Source of the DNA: an uncultured Oscillospiraceae bacterium
GTDB lineage: Bacteria > Bacillota > Clostridia > Oscillospirales > Oscillospiraceae
DNA length: 36,560 bases
NCBI GenBank assembly: GCA_910579485.1
Contig: CAJTVO010000016.1
Location: 1 to 36,560, forward strand
Reading direction: 5' to 3'
Positions 8,689 to 16,494 of this stretch are shown one piece after another; within the stretch, counting starts at the first letter, position 1, and every line of letters starts with the position of its first letter. The notes under the pieces were generated by a model. The model was not told where the DNA came from and did not search any database. It saw only the letters and a program-made list of their open reading frames with translations. Both the position numbers and the translations under genes were made by a program.

Positions 8689-9108
8689 TCAGGTTTCTGC
8701 CGGAAGGCCCTTCCTGCCGTCCATGACGCAAAACAGAATGGTCCGCAGCACGGTCAGGGCGAGGATCGTGCCGACCAGCGCGTACCCCGCCATCCTTCCG
8801 TCGAAGAGGGTGACGGCGCAGGCGAAGGCAATGGCGACCGCCGCTGCCGCCAGGACCTTCAACAGGACGGCGTCGGTCCTGCGCAGTGCCTGGATGGCCT
8901 GCTGGTCCTTTTCTTCTTTGCTGTACCTGCGGATACGGGACGCCTGCAATATGAAAAATACGATGGTAAACAGGAAGATTGCGTTCTGGATCGCGTCATA
9001 GCCGCTATGCCAATCCTGTCTCGCCCACATCCAATAGTAGGCGGCGATAAGTCCCGCGTAGATGATCTTCGTCCCCACCAGCTCTTTCAGGGAAACTTTT
9101 TGCTTCAT
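8689..9108 (-). CDS. Small four-helix integral membrane protein, unknown function
   Basis: 139 aa. The ATG at 9106-9108 is chosen because it follows GGAGG at good spacing; an ATG 30 bases upstream has no such site. Four hydrophobic segments are visible: IIYAGLIAAYYWMW near residues 15-29, AIFLFTIVFFILQ near 40-55, VLAAAAVAIAFACAV near 82-98, and a last one, GYALVGTILALTVL, near 106-125. They are separated by a basic/charged loop (RRYSKEEKDQQ). The order suggests two helical pairs linked by a cytoplasmic loop. I do not recognise the family. It follows the DUF6440-like gene 37 bases upstream on the same strand and may be co-transcribed with it. Confidence 0.75.
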   Translation of the reverse strand: MKQKVSLKELVGTKIIYAGLIAAYYWMWARQDWHSGYDAIQNAIFLFTIVFFILQASRIRRYSKEEKDQQAIQALRRTDAVLLKVLAAAAVAIAFACAVTLFDGRMAGYALVGTILALTVLRTILFCVMDGRKGLPAET

Positions 9109-9145
9109 GATCCATTCCTCCAGTGTATTGCTTGGCATCGTTTCG

Positions 9146-9325
9146 TTACTCTACAGGAGTAACGATGGGCTTCCCGTCCCGGTCCACCAACACGGTCAAT
9201 CCGGTGCCGTTGGCCTTATTGTGGGACCCCAGCAGATAATTCACGCCGGTCTCCGTATCCACGATGATCCGCGCCACGTTTACGATGCCCTGGTTGTAGA
9301 CCTCCACAAAACGCTCCTTTGCCAT
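9146..9325 (-). CDS. DUF6440-type small protein
   Basis: 59 aa, cytoplasmic, starting MAKERFVEVYNQG. The start at 9325 follows GGAGGG; the open frame extends further upstream but into the antisense-RNA promoter region of the neighbouring toxin locus. The core VDTETGVNYLLGS...GLTVLVDRDGKPIV matches my memory of the DUF6440 domain: a short beta-rich module found widely in Clostridia and their phages, with no assigned function. No catalytic residues are evident. It probably forms a two-gene unit with the membrane protein at 8689. Family call moderately confident; function unknown. Confidence 0.75.
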   Translation of the reverse strand: MAKERFVEVYNQGIVNVARIIVDTETGVNYLLGSHNKANGTGLTVLVDRDGKPIVTPVE

Positions 9326-9458
9326 CTCTCTTTTCCCTCCCTTCTTCGTCTGTCTGCAAGCAGAGCATACCACGTTACGGCCACGGAGTGGGCGGGATTT
9401 CCTAAACGGCCCGTATCTTTCCTGAACGGCAAAGATCGGGAAAGGGCGGAACAGGATA

Positions 9459-9487
9459 TTGACAAATCCCATACAGGGGGTTATACT
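9459..9487 (+). promoter_or_regulatory. Strong promoter for antisense RNA of the toxin locus
   Basis: TTGACA (9459-9464), exactly 17 bases, TATACT (9482-9487). It is the best sigma-A match in this region yet drives no protein gene on the plus strand. A transcript starting near 9494 would run into the terminator at 9538-9585, giving an RNA of about 90 bases antisense to the toxin 3' end. Confidence 0.8.
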
Positions 9488-9498
9488 AAGAATAGAAA

Positions 9499-9525
9499 GG
9501 GCGCTGCCGGTAGACGGTCAGCCCC
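9499..9525 (-). terminator. Possible terminator of the toxin mRNA
   Basis: An imperfect hairpin (GCTG/CAGC and CCG/CGG around GTAGA, outer GGGC/GCCC) is followed on the minus strand by TTTCTATTCTT. It would end the toxin transcript about 45 bases after its stop codon region, leaving nearly the full length of the antisense RNA complementary to it. Confidence 0.45.
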
Positions 9526-9537
9526 TCAGGTTGTTAC

Positions 9538-9585
9538 AAGAAGTAACCGCAGCTGTTGGGACCAGGGCGGTTACTTCTTATTTTT
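9538..9585 (+). terminator. Intrinsic terminator of the antisense RNA
   Basis: A perfect 13-bp stem, 9538-9550 with 9567-9579, then ATTTTT. The right arm contains the complement of the toxin stop codon (9571-9573), so terminator and toxin 3' end are superimposed. The same stem would also form in the toxin mRNA. Confidence 0.8.
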
Positions 9586-9654
9586 AGCTTGCAGAAACAA
9601 GCCGCAAATGCCGATGATGACCAAACAAAGCTGTAAGACTTCGGATGTACTCAT
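9571..9654 (-). CDS. 27-aa holin-like type-I toxin
   Basis: Too short for ordinary gene calling. Translation from the ATG at 9652-9654 is a 27-residue peptide beginning MSTSEVLQLC and ending LFLQAKNKK. It has a short polar N-terminus, one hydrophobic helix at residues about 7-21 and a lysine-rich tail, the layout of the putative holin-like toxin family (Hol_Tox; relatives TxpA, BsrG). The ribosome site AAAGGAGGGGG lies inside a perfect 8-bp stem (9660-9667 with 9675-9682), which would limit translation as in known type-I toxins. A promoter lies about 110 bases upstream (9762-9790). A strong convergent promoter makes an antisense RNA over its 3' end. Together these make a membrane-acting toxin likely; toxicity is inference. 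Confidence 0.75.
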   Translation of the reverse strand: MSTSEVLQLCLVIIGICGLFLQAKNKK

Positions 9655-9659
9655 GGGCA

Positions 9660-9682
9660 CCCCCTCCTTTCATCGGAGGGGG
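9660..9682 (-). promoter_or_regulatory. Hairpin sequestering the toxin Shine-Dalgarno site
   Basis: On the minus strand CCCCCTCC pairs with GGAGGGGG around a 7-base loop; the right arm is the ribosome site of the 27-aa toxin. The site would be hidden in the full-length mRNA, a typical safeguard of type-I toxins. Confidence 0.65.
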
Positions 9683-9761
9683 CAAGAAGTCCCCTCCGGA
9701 ATGGAGAGGCCAACCGTCCACCGTTACTGGCAGCGCTGAAAGATATTTCTTTCCTGCTACC

Positions 9762-9790
9762 AGCATAACACAGCATCCAATAAAAAGCAA
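9762..9790 (-). promoter_or_regulatory. Candidate promoter of the toxin gene
   Basis: On the minus strand TTGCTT (9785-9790), 17 bases, TATGCT (9762-9767) with an extended TG before the -10 box. The -35 match is weak (3 of 6), so this is weaker than the antisense promoter, as expected for a controlled toxin. The leader would be about 100 bases. Confidence 0.5.
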
Positions 9791-9811
9791 CAAAAACTGC
9801 CGCGCAGAAGA

Positions 9812-9842
9812 CTGGGAGAGAGCCCTATCGGCTCTCTCCCAG
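9812..9842 (-). terminator. Terminator-like hairpin at the end of the LytTR regulator gene
   Basis: CTGGGAGAGAGCC (9812-9824) pairs perfectly with GGCTCTCTCCCAG (9830-9842). The stem includes the last codons and its loop the stop codon of the regulator gene. The trailing sequence on the minus strand is TCTTCT, a weak T-run. Confidence 0.55.
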
Positions 9843-10562
9843 CCGCTTTTTCAATTCGGCCTTCCCGGCACGGGACAGCAGGCACTCCTGCCCCCCTACC
9901 CGGACCCGGTTCTTCTTCCACTCCACGGCCTCGATCTTATCCGCCGCCGCCAGAAAAGCCCGGTGGACCCGGACGAACCGTCCGCCCAGCTCCGCCTCCA
10001 GCTCATTCAGACTGCCCACAAAGTCCATTCTGCTGTGGGCGGTGTGGAGCAGGACGTGGTGGGCCTTCGTCCCAGTCTCAAAAAACAGGATATCCGCCAG
10101 CGGCACGTGCCGTATCTCCTCCCCCATCCGCAGGGAGAACACCTCCGCCGGGTCCCGCCGCTCCTCCATGAGCCGTCCGTGGATCGCCTCCAGGCACCGC
10201 GCCGCCGATGGTCCCGTCTGCTCCTGCGCCTTGACGATGTAGTCGAAGGCCTCCAGATGGTACTGAAAGGTCCGCCATGCCAGGTCCCCATAGCTGGTAA
10301 TATACACCAGCGTCCCATGGGGGTCCCGCCTCCGCAGCTCCCTTCCCAGCCGGAAGCCGTCCCACTCCCCGTCCTTCAGGTCCACGTCCAGAAAATAGAC
10401 GCTCCTCCGGTTGTCCTCCACCGCCTCCAGAAGGGCCTGGGCGCACCCGGCGGCGCATACCACCTTCATGTCGTAGTTCTCCATGAAGATCTTCCACTCC
10501 AGCGCCGTCTGGATCTGGTGGAGGACCGCCTCCTCGTCGTCACAGAGATAGATATGTATCAC
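9825..10562 (-). CDS. LytTR-family response regulator (AgrA/ComE type)
   Basis: 245 aa. Receiver domain at residues 1-125 with acidic pocket Asp8/Asp9, phospho-acceptor Asp59 (FLDVDL) and a conserved Thr/Lys region. A LytTR DNA-binding domain spans about 140-240 (RVHRAFLAA...VRVGGQECLLSR). Such regulators bind pairs of direct repeats in promoters and are phosphorylated by AgrC-like kinases. The ATG overlaps the kinase stop codon by 4 bases, so the two are translationally coupled. It is the last gene of a four-gene minus-strand operon and ends in a hairpin. The targets are not visible; no agrB or agrD accompanies it. Confidence 0.9.
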   Translation of the reverse strand: MIHIYLCDDEEAVLHQIQTALEWKIFMENYDMKVVCAAGCAQALLEAVEDNRRSVYFLDVDLKDGEWDGFRLGRELRRRDPHGTLVYITSYGDLAWRTFQYHLEAFDYIVKAQEQTGPSAARCLEAIHGRLMEERRDPAEVFSLRMGEEIRHVPLADILFFETGTKAHHVLLHTAHSRMDFVGSLNELEAELGGRFVRVHRAFLAAADKIEAVEWKKNRVRVGGQECLLSRAGKAELKKRLGESR

Positions 10563-11878
10563 CGGCGGCCTCCCATACTCAGCTCCTGCACGAACACGCC
10601 CTCCGCCCAGCTGGTGGAGCTGACAGCGTTGGGATACTCCGCCAGAATACGCTGGTAGCCGGACAAGCCCAGCCCCCGGCCGGCCCCCTTGGTGGAGCCG
10701 CCCTCCGCCCAGAGCTTGTCAGGGTCGATGGTCCCGGCATAGGGGTTGGACACCCGCAGGGACAGCTCCTTCTCCTGGGCCAGCAGGACCACCTCCACCC
10801 AGGGGGCCTCCGTCTCCAGCGCGGCCTCGGCGGCGTTGTCCATCAATACGCCCAGACAGCGGACAAAGTCCCACACATCCATATATACCTGCTCCACAGG
10901 GTATAGGACCTCCAGACGGCAGTCGATCCCACGCTCCCCCATGGCCGCCAGCTTGGACAGCAGGAGGCTCCGTACCTGGGGGACGCGCAGGTTGCCGATC
11001 TGGACGGACGCCTGTATCTTCTCCCCGATGCGCCGGTCAAAGCCCGCGTCCAGCTCCGACAGGGCGGCGCGCAGGGCGTCCAGCTCCCCCTCTCCCGCCT
11101 GCTCCGACAGACCCGCCAGCAGGTTCTTGTAGTCGTGGCGGAAGGAGCGCACCTCCCGGCGGACGGCTTCCAAGTCCCGCTCGTAGAGCTGCTGCTGGGC
11201 GATGACGTTCTGCTGGGCCTCCAGCCTTCGGGCCGCGTCCAGCCGCTTGGCCAGGTAGACCACCAGTCCCGCCATCAGCACCACTACGACCACCGCCACC
11301 AGATAATAGGCGGGCAGATACTCCGGCTGCACGCCGCTCTGCAAAAGGAGGAAGGTCTCCATGGTTATTTCCAGTCCGAACAGGAGCAGGGCCGTCCGGC
11401 GCTGGCTGGGGCACTCCTCCAGCAGCATCCGGAACCAGACGCCGAAGCGAAATATATACAGCAGCGCGCCGGTGACTATGACGGTGACGCTAAAGGAGAC
11501 CAGCGCCGTGGCAAAAGGCAGCGCGCCTCCCAGCATCCAGCACAGGCAGGACACGGCTACCTGGAAGGTCCCCGCCAGGCAGGCCGCCGCAAAGGCCGGC
11601 CAGAAGCCGGTCCGCCAGGCCCACATGATCCACAGGGTACACATCAGCAGGATCGTCCCACTGTTCAATATGTAGAGAAAAGTCGGAGAAGTGTCGGTAA
11701 ACCAGAAGCAGAACACGCCCACACAGGTCGCCGCTATGGGCGAGAGCAGCAGGGCGGGCAGCTTTTTCAGCTGCCGCCACCGCCGCTCGTCCATGATGGC
11801 GAACAGATAAACGGCCAGGCCGGCGTGTCCGGCGAGCGTGTCCAAAAATATGGTGAAAATCTCGCCCAACGTAAGCAC
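10559..11878 (-). CDS. AgrC-type sensor histidine kinase
   Basis: 439 aa. About six hydrophobic segments fill residues 1-210, followed by a coiled linker (about 212-245), the HDYKN phospho-acceptor box with His248, and a GHKL ATPase domain with N-box DNAAEAA (347-353) and glycine-rich GAGRGLGLSG (398-407). This is the family that senses peptide signals and phosphorylates LytTR regulators. Translation probably starts at the GTG at 11876-11878 behind AAGGGGG. It follows the CYTH gene by 15 bases and overlaps the regulator gene by 4. The cognate peptide and processing protease of Agr systems are absent from the window, so the ligand is unknown. Confidence 0.9.
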   Translation of the reverse strand: MLTLGEIFTIFLDTLAGHAGLAVYLFAIMDERRWRQLKKLPALLLSPIAATCVGVFCFWFTDTSPTFLYILNSGTILLMCTLWIMWAWRTGFWPAFAAACLAGTFQVAVSCLCWMLGGALPFATALVSFSVTVIVTGALLYIFRFGVWFRMLLEECPSQRRTALLLFGLEITMETFLLLQSGVQPEYLPAYYLVAVVVVVLMAGLVVYLAKRLDAARRLEAQQNVIAQQQLYERDLEAVRREVRSFRHDYKNLLAGLSEQAGEGELDALRAALSELDAGFDRRIGEKIQASVQIGNLRVPQVRSLLLSKLAAMGERGIDCRLEVLYPVEQVYMDVWDFVRCLGVLMDNAAEAALETEAPWVEVVLLAQEKELSLRVSNPYAGTIDPDKLWAEGGSTKGAGRGLGLSGYQRILAEYPNAVSSTSWAEGVFVQELSMGGRR

Positions 11879-11893
11879 GGTATGACGCCCCCT

Positions 11894-12463
11894 TTATCTC
11901 CAGCCGCCCTGCCGCTTCTCCGCCAGCAGCTCCAGATAGGACCGCCGGAACAGCCGCTCCCGGGAGATCCCCAGGGCCTCCAGCAGCGCCAGCAGCCGGG
12001 CTACCGCCGCCTCCCGCTGTTCCTCTCCGGGGACCAAGAGCTCCAGTTCCAGGAACCCGCCCAGATCCGTTACCTCGTCCAGACAGAGGGTGACCTCCCC
12101 CAGACGGTAGGTCCGCCGGACCTTGTCCACCACCGCCAGGGGCCGGTAGCCCAGGGCCTCCAGCAGCTTCTGGGCCGTCTCCCCGTCGGATACTCCCGTC
12201 TCATACTCGGTCCGGGCGTTGGACACGCTGTCCAGCTTGGGCCCCTTGTAGGTCACCAGGCTCTTTCGGGTCCCGTCCAGCAGGACTACGCTGCGCAGCC
12301 TCAGCGCCTCGTCCGTGCGCCGGAAGTCCCGCTCCTTGCCGTTGAAATATACGTCCGTCTCCTGCACCCGGGCCTCCGGCAGGAAGCCCAGGAGCACCGC
12401 CCGGTCCGCCACCTCTTCCGCCGTCAGGCCCCCCAGGGACGCCTTTAATTCTGCCTCCAGCAT
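11894..12463 (-). CDS. CYTH-domain phosphohydrolase (class IV adenylate cyclase/thiamine-triphosphatase-like)
   Basis: 189 aa. The family-defining ExExK motif is at the very start (residues 3-7, EAELK), followed by alternating charged strands typical of the CYTH tunnel: LRLRSV, TYKGPK, RTEYET, DKVRRTYRLGEVTLCLDEV and LELELLVPG. Members act on nucleotide triphosphates or inorganic triphosphate with divalent metal. The EV.DLGGFLELE stretch resembles CyaB-type proteins. A good GGGAGGAAA site precedes the ATG at 12463. It is second in the operon tetR-CYTH-kinase-regulator. Whether it makes a signal such as cyclic AMP or only hydrolyses triphosphates cannot be told from sequence. Confidence 0.85.
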   Translation of the reverse strand: MLEAELKASLGGLTAEEVADRAVLLGFLPEARVQETDVYFNGKERDFRRTDEALRLRSVVLLDGTRKSLVTYKGPKLDSVSNARTEYETGVSDGETAQKLLEALGYRPLAVVDKVRRTYRLGEVTLCLDEVTDLGGFLELELLVPGEEQREAAVARLLALLEALGISRERLFRRSYLELLAEKRQGGWR

Positions 12464-12478
12464 TTCTCGTTTCCTCCC

Positions 12479-13075
12479 TTATGTTTCCGCCAGCCCCGCC
12501 AGCACTTGGTCCATGACGCGCCCCACCCTCCGGCGGCACACGTCTTCCGTACAGTGTTCCATGTCCTCCCAGCCCATCAGGGCCAGCAGGTAGATCCCCA
12601 GAAAGACCTCCACCAGCTCCTCCGTGGGCAGGTCCCTCCGCAGCTTCCCCTGCTCCTGGGCCTCCCGGACCAGATGCCCCAGAATTTCCAGCAGCTCCGC
12701 CCGGGCCCCGTGGAGCTCGCTCTCCGGGGATACGTTCAGGTAGAAGATCCGCCGGGTCAGGGCCACATACCGGGCCGCGTCCGCCGCCAGGGTCTCCATC
12801 ACCCGCCGGAGCTTCGCCAGGGCGTCCTTCTCCTCCCGGAGCCCCTCGCGGACCAGCAGCCGGATCTCCTCCATCGCGGCATCGGCGATGCCCTGGAGCA
12901 GGTCCTCCTTGCTGGAGAAATAGTTGTACAGCGTGGCCTTGGATATCTCCGCCGCCGCCGCGATGTCCTCGATGGTGGTGTTCCCATACCCCTTGGCCGT
13001 GAAAAGCCGCCGGGACATCTTCAAAATGCGGTCCCGGCACTGGAGCTTATTCAATTCCCGTCTACCCTGCTTCAT
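12479..13075 (-). CDS. TetR/AcrR-family transcriptional repressor
   Basis: 198 aa from the ATG at 13073-13075. The N-terminal helix-turn-helix covers about residues 14-62 (RILKMSRRLFTAKGY...TTIEDIAAAAEISKATLYNYFSSKEDLL), textbook TetR; the C-terminal helical ligand domain is unassigned. An earlier in-frame ATG at 13150 overlaps the -35 box of the promoter at 13127-13155 and lies before the predicted transcript start, so it cannot be used; this decides the start. It is the first gene of the operon with the CYTH protein, AgrC-type kinase and LytTR regulator. A perfect inverted repeat over its own -10 box suggests it represses this operon. Confidence 0.9.
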   Translation of the reverse strand: MKQGRRELNKLQCRDRILKMSRRLFTAKGYGNTTIEDIAAAAEISKATLYNYFSSKEDLLQGIADAAMEEIRLLVREGLREEKDALAKLRRVMETLAADAARYVALTRRIFYLNVSPESELHGARAELLEILGHLVREAQEQGKLRRDLPTEELVEVFLGIYLLALMGWEDMEHCTEDVCRRRVGRVMDQVLAGLAET

Positions 13076-13092
13076 ATCTTTCCCGCCGTTCC

Positions 13093-13114
13093 AGACCCAC
13101 CAGCGGGTCTTTTT
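13093..13114 (+). terminator. Short terminator-like hairpin
   Basis: AGACCC (13093-13098) pairs with GGGTCT (13105-13110) followed by TTTT on the plus strand. It would stop plus-strand read-through toward the tetR promoter; on the minus strand it forms a hairpin in the tetR leader. No plus-strand gene ends here. Confidence 0.3.
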
Positions 13115-13134
13115 GTTATAAGATAGATTATAAC
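13115..13134. promoter_or_regulatory. Candidate TetR operator
   Basis: A perfect inverted repeat GTTATAA-N6-TTATAAC covers the -10 box (13127-13132) and the predicted start of the tetR operon. Size, symmetry and position are those of a TetR autoregulatory site. The AT-rich arms partly reflect the -10 sequence, which tempers confidence. Confidence 0.5.
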
Positions 13135-13155
13135 ATACCGTTTCCTCCATTGCAA
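13127..13155 (-). promoter_or_regulatory. Promoter of the tetR-CYTH-agrC-agrA-like operon
   Basis: On the minus strand TTGCAA (13150-13155), 17 bases, perfect TATAAT (13127-13132); start near 13120, leaving a leader of about 45 bases before the ATG at 13075. Confidence 0.75.
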
Positions 13156-13369
13156 CCGTCCAGTAAAGTTCTCTCTTTTCTCACCGGCGTTTCCGCCCCG
13201 CAACGGCCGCCGCCGCAGCTTCCCTGGACGCATTTGTCAGCTGCGCCCCGCTCTTCCGCTGGAGGATACGGCCTGCTTCGCCGCATCTTCCTGGAGGGTT
13301 TTGTCTATTCTGTACAAATTTCTCTCGAAACTTTCTGCTACTATGCTGGCGGAATACCTATTTTTATAC

Positions 13370-13398
13370 TTGATATTAAATTTAGAACAGAGTATACT
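13370..13398 (+). promoter_or_regulatory. Promoter of the RuBisCO-like-protein operon
   Basis: TTGATA (13370-13375), exactly 17 bases, TATACT (13393-13398); start near 13405. The remaining gap 13156-13369 holds AT- and GC-mixed sequence in which I see no gene and no further convincing element. No catabolite-control or sugar-regulator operator could be picked out by eye. Confidence 0.7.
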
Positions 13399-13454
13399 TA
13401 TTTTATCACAGGCCACGCCAACGCGGCGGGCCCGAGGGAAGGAGGAGAATCGCA

Positions 13455-14999
13455 TTGTCTATGAAAGTCATCGCCTATGACGTAGGTACCACCGGCTTGA
13501 AGACCTGCATGTTCCGCATCTCCGCCGGGGAGAGCGTACAGTACCTGGCGGGCGAGGTGGAGCACTACCAGCTCCACGTGCTGGGAAACGGCGGCGTGGA
13601 GCAGCAGGCGTCCGACTGGTGGGACGCCATGGCCCGCAGCACCCGCCGCCTGCTGGAAAACAGCGGCACCCCCAAGGAGGATATCCAGGGGATCACCTTC
13701 TGCTCCCAGTTCCAGACGGTGGTGATGGTGGATAAGGGCGGCGCCCCCCTGCGCCGGGCCATGAGCTGCATGGACGCCCGGGCGGACCGGCAGTTCAAGC
13801 GCTGCATGTCCACGGGGCTGAAGGCGGAGGGCCTGGACATCATCAAGGTCCTCAAATACATCAAGATCACCGGCGCGGTCTCCGGCAGCGCCAAGGACCC
13901 GGCCTGGAAGTACCTGTGGGTCCGGGACAACGAGCCGGACGTCTACCGCAACACCTACAAGTGGCTGGACGCCAAGGAGTACCTCACCTGCCGGGCCACG
14001 GGCCGCATGGCCGCCAGCCGGGACGACGCCTCCGCCACCTTCCTCTACGACGTAAAAAACCGCTGCTGGAGCAAGACCCTCTGCAAGATGCTGGGCATCA
14101 ACATGGACCACCTCCCCGAGCTGTGCGACTCCACGGACCAGGTAGGAACGCTCCTGCCCCGGGCGGCGGAGGAGCTGGGCCTGGCGGAGGGGACCCCGGT
14201 GTTCTCCGGAGCCAGCGACGTGAGCCTCTGCTCCGTGGGCGCGGGCTGTGTGGAGCTGGGGGACGTGCTGATGTACTCCGGCACCTCCGGCTGGGTGGCC
14301 ACCACGGTCGGGAAGCTCCATCTGGACCTGGGCAACCTCATCGGCGCGCTGGTGGGCGTGGACCCCGCCACCTATAACTACATCGCCGAGCTGGAGACCT
14401 GCGGGAAGTGCATGGAGTGGGTCAAGGACCGCATCGATCAGATGGACATGGACTACGACCAGATGATCGAGTACATCAAGGACACCCCCGCCGGAAGCAA
14501 CGGCGTGGTCTTCTCCCCCTGGATGCACGGCAACCGCTGTCCCTTCGACGATGCCAACTCCCGGGGCGTGTTCTTCAACCTGGACATCACCTCCCACGGC
14601 TCGGATCTGATGAAGGCGGTCATCGAGGGCGTGTGTATGCATATGCGCTGGCTGCTGGAGTGTACGGAGAAGAACTTCGCCACCAATCCGGCGGTGCGCT
14701 TCGCCGGAGGCAGCGCCGTGTCCCCCTATATCTGCCAGGTCATGGCCGACGTGCTGGGCCGGGACGTGGAGCTCATCGAGAACCCCCGGCAGGTGGGCGC
14801 CATGGGGGCGGCGGCCCTGCTGGCCGTCAGCTTCGGCCTGCTGAAGGATATCAAGGACATCAAGAAGATCATCCGCGTCCAGAAGGTCTACCATCCCCGC
14901 CCGGAGAATACCGCCGTCTACGACCGGATACTTCCCGTATTCAAGGACCTGTACTACAACAACAAAAAGTCCTTCGCCGCGCTCAACGCGAAGGGCTGA
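13455..14999 (+). CDS. FGGY-family carbohydrate kinase (xylulokinase-like)
   Basis: 514 aa, close to the usual 500. Two actin-like domains: an N-terminal phosphate loop DVGTTGLKT (residues 9-17) and FSGASDVSLCSVGAG (250-264), carrying the family catalytic Asp at 255, then YSGTSGW (phosphate 2) and FAGGSAVSPYICQVMADVLG, the adenosine motif. It phosphorylates a sugar or polyol with ATP; closest in look to xylulokinases but the substrate is not readable. Translation may start at the TTG at 13455, 9 bases after GGAGG, or the ATG at 13461. It heads an operon with a PLP enzyme, a RuBisCO-like protein and a phosphatase, so its product is presumably the phosphorylated precursor those enzymes use. Confidence 0.88.
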   Translation: MSMKVIAYDVGTTGLKTCMFRISAGESVQYLAGEVEHYQLHVLGNGGVEQQASDWWDAMARSTRRLLENSGTPKEDIQGITFCSQFQTVVMVDKGGAPLRRAMSCMDARADRQFKRCMSTGLKAEGLDIIKVLKYIKITGAVSGSAKDPAWKYLWVRDNEPDVYRNTYKWLDAKEYLTCRATGRMAASRDDASATFLYDVKNRCWSKTLCKMLGINMDHLPELCDSTDQVGTLLPRAAEELGLAEGTPVFSGASDVSLCSVGAGCVELGDVLMYSGTSGWVATTVGKLHLDLGNLIGALVGVDPATYNYIAELETCGKCMEWVKDRIDQMDMDYDQMIEYIKDTPAGSNGVVFSPWMHGNRCPFDDANSRGVFFNLDITSHGSDLMKAVIEGVCMHMRWLLECTEKNFATNPAVRFAGGSAVSPYICQVMADVLGRDVELIENPRQVGAMGAAALLAVSFGLLKDIKDIKKIIRVQKVYHPRPENTAVYDRILPVFKDLYYNNKKSFAALNAKG

Positions 15000-15032
15000 G
15001 GACCATACGACAAAGGAACGGAGGAACCTGTC

Positions 15033-16478
<1,446 letters not shown>

Positions 16479-16494
16479 AAAGGAGGACGCGCAT

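Larger units (their letters stand above)
9494..9585 (+). ncRNA. Putative type-I antitoxin RNA (RatA/SR-like)
   Basis: This is the predicted transcript between the promoter at 9459-9487 and the 13-bp terminator AAGAAGTAACCGC/GCGGTTACTTCTT (9538-9550 with 9567-9579) followed by ATTTTT. It opens with a second hairpin at 9499-9525 and overlaps the last codons and 3' untranslated region of the minus-strand toxin gene at 9571-9654. Convergent 3'-overlapping RNAs are the known arrangement for txpA/RatA and bsrG/SR4. No protein-coding frame of note lies within it. The boundaries are predicted from motifs only. Confidence 0.65.

Noticed and set aside
9584..9793. 69-codon minus-strand frame overlapping the toxin leader
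   Set aside because: Out of frame with the toxin, begins at or upstream of the candidate promoter and has no ribosome site; the 27-aa frame explains the locus better.
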